Shown here: positions 1 to 5,300 of the stretch, in pieces
Layout of the letters: every line of letters begins with the position of its first letter
Position numbering within the stretch: position 1 is the first letter of the stretch
Assembly: GCA_030435675.1 (NCBI GenBank)
Contig: JAUCMV010000058.1
Location: forward strand, 1 to 11,131
Reading direction: 5' to 3'
DNA: 11,131 nucleotides
DNA from: Steinernema hermaphroditum
Taxonomy: Eukaryota > Nematoda > Chromadorea > Rhabditida > Steinernematidae
The notes under the pieces: generated by a model
Database searches by the model: none
Told to the model about the DNA's origin: nothing
Seen by the model: only the letters and a program-made list of their open reading frames with translations
Position numbers and translations under genes: made by a program

Positions 1-166
1 TTAGGCTTAGGCTTAGGCTTAGGCTTAGGCCTAGGCTTAGGCTTGGGCTTAGGCTTGTGGCCCAGGCTTGGGCTTAGGCTTAGGCTTAGGCTTAGGCTTA
101 GGCTTAGGCTTAGGCTTCAGGGCTTAGGCGCAGGCTTAGCGCATGGGCCAGCTAGGCCAGCTAGGC
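1..166 (+). repeat. Mixed TTAGGC block with TTGGGC and indel units
   Basis: Five TTAGGC units (1-30) are followed by CTAGGC (31-36), TTAGGC, TTGGGC (43-48), TTAGGC, the 7-mer TTGTGGC (55-61), CCAGGC and a second TTGGGC (68-73). A pure run of seven TTAGGC units follows (74-115). After it come TTCAGGGC (116-123), GCAGGC (130-135), TTAGCGC and ATGGGC. The block ends with two tandem 9-mers CAGCTAGGC at 149-157 and 158-166. The same 9-mer recurs at 1717-1725 and 1842-1850. Confidence 0.8.
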
Positions 167-286
167 TCAGGCTCAGGCTCAGGCCCAGGCCCAGGCTCAG
201 GCTCAGGCTCAGGCCCAGGCCCAGGCCTAGGCCCAGGCCCAGGCCCAGGCCCAGGCCCAGGCTCAGGCCCAGGCTCAGGCCCAGGC
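167..286 (+). repeat. YCAGGC variant block, 20 units in perfect hexamer phase
   Basis: Twenty consecutive hexamers with no indel, none of them canonical. The order is TCAGGC x3, CCAGGC x2, TCAGGC x3, CCAGGC x2, CTAGGC, CCAGGC x5, then TCAGGC and CCAGGC alternating twice. The first two groups form an exact 30-bp duplication (167-196 and 197-226). Every unit carries C at position 2 except the single CTAGGC at 227-232. The blocky order suggests spread by slippage or unequal exchange rather than independent point mutations. Systematic miscalling of TTAGGC is the alternative. Confidence 0.8.
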
Positions 287-377
287 TTCTAGCCAGCTCA
301 GGCCCAGGCTTAGCCTAAGGCCCAGGTCAGCCAGCCTAGGCCCAGGCTTAGGCCCAGGCTTAGGCCTAGGCCCAGGC

Positions 378-398
378 CTAGCCGAAGCCAGCTCAGGC
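378..398 (+). repeat. 21-bp compound unit, copy 1
   Basis: This unit is CTAGCCGAAGCCAGC followed by TCAGGC. It matches the tandem copies at 512-532 and 533-553 except for pyrimidine swaps (T versus C) at the YYAG positions. The shared GCCGAAGCC core is not a simple product of one TTAGGC unit, so the three copies probably share one ancestor. Confidence 0.75.
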
Positions 399-481
399 GC
401 AGGCTTCTAGGCTCAGGCCCAGGCCTAGCCAAAGGCTCAGGCCCAGCCAGCTTAGGCCTAGGCCTAGGCTCAGGCCCAGGC

Positions 482-505
482 CCAGCCAGCGCAGCCAGCC
501 TAGGC
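482..505 (+). repeat. 24-bp compound unit, copy 1
   Basis: The 18-base core CCAGCCAGCGCAGCCAGC is followed by CTAGGC. The same 24 bp recur at 642-665 and 1173-1196, where the last hexamer is CCAGGC. A shortened form, CCAGCCAGCGCAGGC, occurs at 988-1002 and 2324-2338. Confidence 0.8.
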
Positions 506-511
506 CCAGGC

Positions 512-553
512 CCAGCCGAAGCCAGCTTAGGCCCAGCCGAAGCCAGCCTAGGC
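512..553 (+). repeat. 21-bp compound unit, tandem copies 2 and 3
   Basis: Two adjacent 21-bp units, 512-532 and 533-553. Each has the core CCAGCCGAAGCCAGC followed by a YTAGGC hexamer. They differ at one position only (TTAGGC versus CTAGGC). A third copy lies at 378-398. Related but imperfect GAAG- or GAG-containing units occur near 1440-1451 and 2366-2375. Confidence 0.8.
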
Positions 554-571
554 TCAGGCCCAGGCTCAGGC

Positions 572-623
572 TTAGGCTTAGGCTTAGGCTTAGGCTTAGG
601 CCCAGGCTTGTGGCCCAGCCAGC
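572..623 (+). repeat. Short pure run followed by a TTGTGGC unit
   Basis: Five TTAGGC units (572-601) are followed by CCAGGC, TTGTGGC (608-614) and CCAGCCAGC (615-623). The order TTGTGGC then a CCAG unit is also seen at 55-67, 1704-1716 and 2271-2283. Confidence 0.75.
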
Positions 624-775
624 TTAGCCTTAGGCTCAGGCCCAGCCAGCGCAGCCAGCCCAGGCCCAGCCTTAGGCTCAGGCCCAGCCAGCCCAGGCCC
701 AGGGCCAGCCTTAGGCTCAGGCGCAGGCTTTAGGCCAGCTACGAGTCAGGCTCAGGCCCAGGCCTAGGCTCAGGC
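624..775 (+). repeat. ~42-bp higher-order repeat and following mixed units
   Basis: The 16-mer AGCCTTAGGCTCAGGC occurs three times, at 626-641, 668-683 and 707-722, with spacings of 42 and 39 bases. The intervening part is a CCAGCCAGC-type unit, full length (24 bp, 642-665) in the first interval and shortened in the second. The tail holds GCAGGC, TTTAGGC, CAGCTACGAG (736-745, with a rare CGA) and YYAGGC units up to 775. This looks like local duplication of a compound unit with small deletions. Confidence 0.75.
642..665 (+). repeat. 24-bp compound unit, copy 2
   Basis: It is identical to the copy at 1173-1196 and differs by one T/C from the copy at 482-505. It forms the spacer of the first ~42-bp higher-order repeat. 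Confidence 0.8.
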
Positions 776-952
776 TTAGGCTTAGGCTTAGGCTTAGGCT
801 TAGGCTTAGGCTTAGGCTTAGGCTTAGGCTTAGGCTTAGGCTTAGGCTTAGGCTTAGGCTTAGGCTTAGGCCTATTAGGCTTAGGCTTAGGCTTAGGCTT
901 AGGCTTAGGCTTAGGCTTAGGCTTAGGCTTAGGCTTAGGCTTAGGCTTAGGC
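776..952 (+). repeat. Pure TTAGGC runs of 16 and 13 units split by a 3-base fragment
   Basis: Sixteen perfect TTAGGC units (776-871) and thirteen perfect units (875-952) are separated only by CTA (872-874). This is half of a CTAGGC unit that has lost its GGC. The downstream run ends in TTAGCC and TTAGGT. Reverse-strand reading gives GCCTAA repeats only. It is the first long canonical stretch from the left edge. Confidence 0.85.
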
Positions 953-1095
953 TTAGCCTTAGGTCAGGCTTGTGCTCAGGCCCAGGCCCAGCCAGCGCAG
1001 GCCCAGGGCCAGCCTGAGGCCCAGGGCCAGGCGCAGCCAGCGCAGGCCCAGGCCCAGCCAGCCCAGGCCCAGGCCTAGCCAGCTCAGGGCCAGGC
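953..1095 (+). repeat. Mixed GC-rich variant segment
   Basis: It begins with TTAGCCTTAGGTCAGGC (953-969), a 17-mer repeated exactly at 1209-1225. There follow TTGTGC (970-975), CCAGCCAGCGCAGGC (988-1002), two CCAGGGC 7-mers (1003-1009 and 1021-1027), GCAGCCAGCGCAGGC (1033-1047), CCAGCCAGC, CTAGCCAGC and TCAGGGC. No canonical unit is present. The open frame across 972-1169 translates to Arg-Pro-rich repeat and is not a gene. Confidence 0.75.
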
Positions 1096-1149
1096 CCAGG
1101 CCCAGGCCCAGGCCCAGGCCCAGGCCCAGGCCCAGGCCCAGGCCCAGGC
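1096..1149 (+). repeat. Homogeneous CCAGGC x9 array
   Basis: Nine identical CCAGGC units with no interruption, ending in CCAGGT (1150-1155). Both T residues of the canonical unit are C in all nine. On the other strand the array reads GCCTGG. It is the longest non-canonical homogeneous run in the window. A true variant array spread by slippage would look like this, and so would a systematic miscall of the C-strand. Confidence 0.85.
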
Positions 1150-1155
1150 CCAGGT

Positions 1156-1265
1156 CAGGCCCAGCCTAAGGCCCAGCCAGCGCAGCCAGCCCAGGCTTAG
1201 GCGCGGGCTTAGCCTTAGGTCAGGCCACAGCTTAGCCTAGGGCCAGCTTAGGCCTAGGCCAGGGC
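1156..1265 (+). repeat. Mixed variant segment before the 84-bp repeat
   Basis: It contains CAGGC, CCAGCCTAAGGC (1161-1172), the third 24-bp compound unit (1173-1196), GCGGGC (1203-1208), the second copy of TTAGCCTTAGGTCAGGC (1209-1225), CACAGC, TTAGCC, TAGGGC and CAGGGC. No gene or regulatory site is recognisable. Confidence 0.7.
1173..1196 (+). repeat. 24-bp compound unit, copy 3
   Basis: It is identical to 642-665. It is preceded by CCAGCCTAAGGC, whose GCCTAA is a C-strand unit read on the + strand. Confidence 0.8.
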
Positions 1266-1433
1266 TTAGGCTTAGGCTTAGGCTTAGGCTTAGGCTTAGG
1301 CTTAGGCTTAGGCTTAGGCTTAGGCTTAGGCTTAGGCTTAGGCCTAGGCTTAGGCTTAGGCTTAGGCTTAGGCTTAGGCTTAGGCTTAGGCTTAGGCTTA
1401 GGCTTAGGCTTAGGCTTAGGCTTAGGCCTAGGC
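1266..1433 (+). repeat. 84-bp higher-order tandem repeat, (TTAGGC x13 + CTAGGC) x2
   Basis: Thirteen TTAGGC units (1266-1343) plus CTAGGC (1344-1349) are followed by the same arrangement (1350-1427 plus 1428-1433). The two 84-bp halves are identical. A duplication of one 84-bp segment, or a rolling/unequal exchange event with this period, explains it most simply. Confidence 0.85.
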
Positions 1434-1553
1434 TTAGGCTTAGCCGAAGGCTTAGGCTTAGGCTTAGGCGCAGGCTTAGGCTTAGGCTTAGGCTTAGGCT
1501 TAGGCTTAGGCTTAGGCTTAGGCTTAGGCTTAGGCTTAGGCTTAGGCTTAGGC
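1434..1553 (+). repeat. TTAGGC runs including another 13-unit run
   Basis: TTAGGC, then TTAGCC and GAAGGC (1440-1451), three TTAGGC units, GCAGGC (1470-1475), and thirteen perfect TTAGGC units (1476-1553). The run length of 13 equals that of the runs at 875-952, 1266-1343 and 1350-1427. Confidence 0.8.
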
Positions 1554-1737
1554 TTAGTTTGTAGGGCTTAGGCTTAGCCTTAGGCTTAGGCTTAGTCTTA
1601 GGCTTAGGCTTAGGCTTAGGCTTAGGCTTAGGCTTAGGCCAGGCTTGTGTCAGGCTTAGGCTTAGGCTTAGGCTTAGGCTTAGGCTTAGGCCTAGGCTTA
1701 GGCTTGTGGCCCAGGCCAGCTAGGCTTAGGCTTAGGC
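1554..1737 (+). repeat. Interrupted TTAGGC segment with two TTGTG sites
   Basis: It starts with TTAGTTTGTAGGGC (1554-1567), the most T-rich interruption in the window. TTAGCC, TTAGTC (1592-1597), seven TTAGGC units (1598-1639), CAGGC, TTGTG (1645-1649) and TCAGGC follow. Next are six TTAGGC units (1656-1691), CTAGGC (1692-1697), TTGTGGC (1704-1710), CCAGGC and the 9-mer CAGCTAGGC (1717-1725). Confidence 0.75.
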
Positions 1738-1948
1738 GAGCTTTAGGCTTAGGCTTAGGCTTAGGCCTAGGCTTAGGCTTAGGCTTAGGCTCAGGCCCAG
1801 GCCCAGGCCCAGGCCCAGGGCGCGCCAGCTTTAGCGTAGGCCAGCTAGGCTTAGGCGCAGAAGCGCAGGCTTAGGCTTAGGCTTAGGCTTAGGCTTAGGC
1901 TTAGGCCTAGGCTTAGGCTTAGGCTCAGGCCCAGGCTTAGGCTCAGGC
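1738..1948 (+). repeat. Mixed segment with GGCGCGCC and short runs
   Basis: GAGC and TTTAGGC open the segment. TTAGGC and CTAGGC units lead to TCAGGC, CCAGGC x3 (1797-1814) and CCAGGGCGCGCCAGC (1815-1829), which contains the 8-bp palindrome GGCGCGCC at 1819-1826. CAGCTAGGC recurs at 1842-1850 and GCAGAAGC lies at 1857-1864. Six TTAGGC units (1871-1906), CTAGGC (1907-1912) and TCAGGC/CCAGGC singles complete it. CpG is otherwise rare in the window, so 1819-1826 is its densest CpG point. Confidence 0.75.
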
Positions 1949-2044
1949 TTAGGCTTAGGCTTAGGCTTAGGCTTAGGCTTAGGCTTAGGCTTAGGCTTAG
2001 GCTTAGGCTTAGGCTTAGGCTTAGGCTTAGGCTTAGGCTTAGGC
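1949..2044 (+). repeat. Pure TTAGGC x16 run
   Basis: Sixteen perfect canonical units, the same length as the run at 776-871. It ends at TGAAGCAGC (2045-2053), which leads into TTGTGC (2054-2059). Confidence 0.85.
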
Positions 2045-2166
2045 TGAAGCAGCTTGTGCTTAGGCTTAGCTGCAGTTTAGGCTTAGCCGTAGGCTTGGGC
2101 TTAGGCTTAGGCTTAGGCTTAGGCTTAGGCTTAGGCTTAGGCTTAGGCTTAGGCTTAGGCTTAGGC
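2045..2166 (+). repeat. Interrupted units then TTAGGC x11
   Basis: TGAAGCAGC, TTGTGC, TTAGGC, then TTAGCTGCAGT (2066-2076, containing CTGCAG at 2070-2075), TTAGGC, TTAGCC, GTAGGC and TTGGGC (2095-2100). Eleven perfect TTAGGC units follow (2101-2166). The Leu-Gly open frame starting at a GTG at 2056 is repeat translation. Confidence 0.8.
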
Positions 2167-2390
2167 TTGTGGCCAGTCAGGCCTAGGCTCAGGCCCAGGC
2201 TTAGCCTAGGGCCAGGCCAGGGGCCAGGCTTGTGGGCTTAGGCTTAGGCCATTTAGGCTTAGGCTTAGGCTTGTGGCCCAGGCCTAGGCTTAGGCGCCAG
2301 CCACAGCCAGCGCAGGCCCAGGCCCAGCCAGCGCAGGCCCAGGCCCAGGTCAGGCCAGTCTAGGCCCAGCCGAGCTTAGCCAGCGTAGGC
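2167..2390 (+). repeat. Last variant segment before the pure array
   Basis: It holds three TTGTGG units (2167, 2230 and 2271), CAGGGGC (2218-2224, the longest G run at four), CAT before TTAGGC (2250-2252) and two 21-bp tandem units (2303-2344). It ends with CAGTCTAGGC, CCAGCCGAGC, TTAGCCAGC and GTAGGC (2385-2390). Complexity is high up to the last base before the canonical array, so the border is abrupt. Confidence 0.8.
2303..2344 (+). repeat. Tandem 21-bp units with CCAGCCAGCGCAGGC core
   Basis: Units 2303-2323 and 2324-2344 each hold (A/C)CAGCCAGCGCAGGC followed by CCAGGC, with one mismatch at the first base. The same 15-base core followed by a CCAG unit is found at 988-1002, so the two places probably share an origin about 1.3 kb apart. 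Confidence 0.75.
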
Positions 2391-5300
2391 TTAGGCTTAG
2401 GCTTAGGCTTAGGCTTAGGCTTAGGCTTAGGCTTAGGCTTAGGCCTAGGCTTAGGCTTAGGCTTAGGCTTAGGCTTAGGCTTAGGCTTAGGCTTAGGCTT
2501 AGGCTTAGGCTTAGGCTTAGGCTTAGGCTTAGGCTTAGGCTTAGGCTTAGGCTTAGGCTTAGGCTTAGGCTTAGGCTTAGGCTTAGGCTTAGGCTTAGGC
2601 TTAGGCTTAGGCTTAGGCTTAGGCTTAGGCTTAGGCTTAGGCTTAGGCTTAGGCTTAGGCTTAGGCTTAGGCTTAGGCTTAGGCTTAGGCTTAGGCTTAG
2701 GCTTAGGCTTAGGCTTAGGCTTAGGCTTAGGCTTAGGCTTAGGCTTAGGCTTAGGCTTAGGCTTAGGCTTAGGCTTAGGCTTAGGCTTAGGCTTAGGCTT
2801 AGGCTTAGGCTTAGGCTTAGGCTTAGGCTTAGGCTTAGGCTTAGGCTTAGGCTTAGGCTTAGGCTTAGGCTTAGGCTTAGGCTTAGGCTTAGGCTTAGGC
2901 TTAGGCTTAGGCTTAGGCTTAGGCTTAGGCTTAGGCTTAGGCTTAGGCTTAGGCTTAGGCTTAGGCTTAGGCTTAGGCTTAGGCTTAGGCTTAGGCTTAG
3001 GCTTAGGCTTAGGCTTAGGCTTAGGCTTAGGCTTAGGCTTAGGCTTAGGCTTAGGCTTAGGCTTAGGCTTAGGCTTAGGCTTAGGCTTAGGCTTAGGCTT
3101 AGGCTTAGGCTTAGGCTTAGGCTTAGGCTTAGGCTTAGGCTTAGGCTTAGGCTTAGGCTTAGGCTTAGGCTTAGGCTTAGGCTTAGGCTTAGGCTTAGGC
3201 TTAGGCTTAGGCTTAGGCTTAGGCTTAGGCTTAGGCTTAGGCTTAGGCTTAGGCTTAGGCTTAGGCTTAGGCTTAGGCTTAGGCTTAGGCTTAGGCTTAG
3301 GCTTAGGCTTAGGCTTAGGCTTAGGCTTAGGCTTAGGCTTAGGCTTAGGCTTAGGCTTAGGCTTAGGCTTAGGCTTAGGCTTAGGCTTAGGCTTAGGCTT
3401 AGGCTTAGGCTTAGGCTTAGGCTTAGGCTTAGGCTTAGGCTTAGGCTTAGGCTTAGGCTTAGGCTTAGGCTTAGGCTTAGGCTTAGGCTTAGGCTTAGGC
3501 TTAGGCTTAGGCTTAGGCTTAGGCTTAGGCTTAGGCTTAGGCTTAGGCTTAGGCTTAGGCTTAGGCTTAGGCTTAGGCTTAGGCTTAGGCTTAGGCTTAG
3601 GCTTAGGCTTAGGCTTAGGCTTAGGCTTAGGCTTAGGCTTAGGCTTAGGCTTAGGCTTAGGCTTAGGCTTAGGCTTAGGCTTAGGCTTAGGCTTAGGCTT
3701 AGGCTTAGGCTTAGGCTTAGGCTTAGGCTTAGGCTTAGGCTTAGGCTTAGGCTTAGGCTTAGGCTTAGGCTTAGGCTTAGGCTTAGGCTTAGGCTTAGGC
3801 TTAGGCTTAGGCTTAGGCTTAGGCTTAGGCTTAGGCTTAGGCTTAGGCTTAGGCTTAGGCTTAGGCTTAGGCTTAGGCTTAGGCTTAGGCTTAGGCTTAG
3901 GCTTAGGCTTAGGCTTAGGCTTAGGCTTAGGCTTAGGCTTAGGCTTAGGCTTAGGCTTAGGCTTAGGCTTAGGCTTAGGCTTAGGCTTAGGCTTAGGCTT
4001 AGGCTTAGGCTTAGGCTTAGGCTTAGGCTTAGGCTTAGGCTTAGGCTTAGGCTTAGGCTTAGGCTTAGGCTTAGGCTTAGGCTTAGGCTTAGGCTTAGGC
4101 TTAGGCTTAGGCTTAGGCTTAGGCTTAGGCTTAGGCTTAGGCTTAGGCTTAGGCTTAGGCTTAGGCTTAGGCTTAGGCTTAGGCTTAGGCTTAGGCTTAG
4201 GCTTAGGCTTAGGCTTAGGCTTAGGCTTAGGCTTAGGCTTAGGCTTAGGCTTAGGCTTAGGCTTAGGCTTAGGCTTAGGCTTAGGCTTAGGCTTAGGCTT
4301 AGGCTTAGGCTTAGGCTTAGGCTTAGGCTTAGGCTTAGGCTTAGGCTTAGGCTTAGGCTTAGGCTTAGGCTTAGGCTTAGGCTTAGGCTTAGGCTTAGGC
4401 TTAGGCTTAGGCTTAGGCTTAGGCTTAGGCTTAGGCTTAGGCTTAGGCTTAGGCTTAGGCTTAGGCTTAGGCTTAGGCTTAGGCTTAGGCTTAGGCTTAG
4501 GCTTAGGCTTAGGCTTAGGCTTAGGCTTAGGCTTAGGCTTAGGCTTAGGCTTAGGCTTAGGCTTAGGCTTAGGCTTAGGCTTAGGCTTAGGCTTAGGCTT
4601 AGGCTTAGGCTTAGGCTTAGGCTTAGGCTTAGGCTTAGGCTTAGGCTTAGGCTTAGGCTTAGGCTTAGGCTTAGGCTTAGGCTTAGGCTTAGGCTTAGGC
4701 TTAGGCTTAGGCTTAGGCTTAGGCTTAGGCTTAGGCTTAGGCTTAGGCTTAGGCTTAGGCTTAGGCTTAGGCTTAGGCTTAGGCTTAGGCTTAGGCTTAG
4801 GCTTAGGCTTAGGCTTAGGCTTAGGCTTAGGCTTAGGCTTAGGCTTAGGCTTAGGCTTAGGCTTAGGCTTAGGCTTAGGCTTAGGCTTAGGCTTAGGCTT
4901 AGGCTTAGGCTTAGGCTTAGGCTTAGGCTTAGGCTTAGGCTTAGGCTTAGGCTTAGGCTTAGGCTTAGGCTTAGGCTTAGGCTTAGGCTTAGGCTTAGGC
5001 TTAGGCTTAGGCTTAGGCTTAGGCTTAGGCTTAGGCTTAGGCTTAGGCTTAGGCTTAGGCTTAGGCTTAGGCTTAGGCTTAGGCTTAGGCTTAGGCTTAG
5101 GCTTAGGCTTAGGCTTAGGCTTAGGCTTAGGCTTAGGCTTAGGCTTAGGCTTAGGCTTAGGCTTAGGCTTAGGCTTAGGCTTAGGCTTAGGCTTAGGCTT
5201 AGGCTTAGGCTTAGGCTTAGGCTTAGGCTTAGGCTTAGGCTTAGGCTTAGGCTTAGGCTTAGGCTTAGGCTTAGGCTTAGGCTTAGGCTTAGGCTTAGGC

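Larger units (their letters stand above)
287..571 (+). repeat. Scrambled AGC-rich compound-repeat segment
   Basis: No canonical run here exceeds one unit. The segment mixes TCAGGC, CCAGGC and CTAGGC with TTCTAG-containing units (287-290 and 405-408), TTAGCCTAAGGC (310-321), CTAGCCAAAGGC (425-436) and the 9-mer CCAGCCAGC (443-451). It holds all three copies of a 21-bp unit and the first copy of a 24-bp unit, listed separately. There is no coding content: the frame that stays open up to 318 is a Leu-Gly/Arg-Leu/Arg-Pro repeat translation. Confidence 0.75.
1..2390 (+). repeat. Proximal telomere variant-repeat zone
   Basis: About 2.4 kb in which TTAGGC runs of 5-16 units are separated by variant units. 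Most substitutions are T-to-C at unit positions 1 and 2, giving CTAGGC, TCAGGC and CCAGGC. GCAGGC, TTGGGC, TTAGCC and indel units (TTGTGGC, CCAGGGC, CAGGC, CCAGCCAGC) are rarer. The hexamer phase changes many times through units of 5, 7, 8, 9 or 10 bases. In established telomere biology, inner repeats escape telomerase renewal and diverge, which fits this position. There are no genes, tRNAs, transposon ends or CRISPR arrays here. Base-calling error in a low-complexity repeat is a serious alternative for part of the variation. Confidence 0.85.

Noticed and set aside
43..318. 91-codon + strand ORF
   Set aside because: It starts at a TTG inside TTGGGC and translates to Gly-Leu, Arg-Leu and Arg-Pro repeats. 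It is a reading frame through telomere variants, with no domain or codon signal of a gene.
167..571. CRISPR-like array of repeats and spacers
   Set aside because: Repeats are hexamers and short compound units with no unique spacers of constant length, and there are no cas genes.
972..1169. 65-codon + strand ORF, Arg-Pro rich
   Set aside because: It is a translation of CCAGGC/CCAGCC repeats starting at a GTG in a TTGTG unit, not a protein gene.
1819..1826. GGCGCGCC (AscI-type) palindrome as a cloning scar or engineered junction
   Set aside because: Surrounding sequence continues as telomere variants on both sides with no vector sequence. One G-to-C/CpG change in a GC-rich context is enough to explain it.
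1647..1874. 75-codon + strand ORF, Leu-Gly rich
   Set aside because: It is a TTAGGC frame starting at a GTG in TTGTG. The non-repetitive-looking tail comes from indel variants at 1815-1864.
2070..2075. CTGCAG site as a cloning junction
   Set aside because: It is flanked by TTAGGC variants only, with no vector or adapter sequence, and arises from a short indel unit.
2056..2241. 61-codon + strand ORF, Leu-Gly rich
   Set aside because: Same reason: a GTG in TTGTGC followed by TTAGGC units.
1..2390. Transposon or telomere-specific retroelement inserted in the telomere
   Set aside because: No unique sequence, target-site duplication, terminal repeat, poly(A) or coding region is present. All of the sequence derives from the hexamer.
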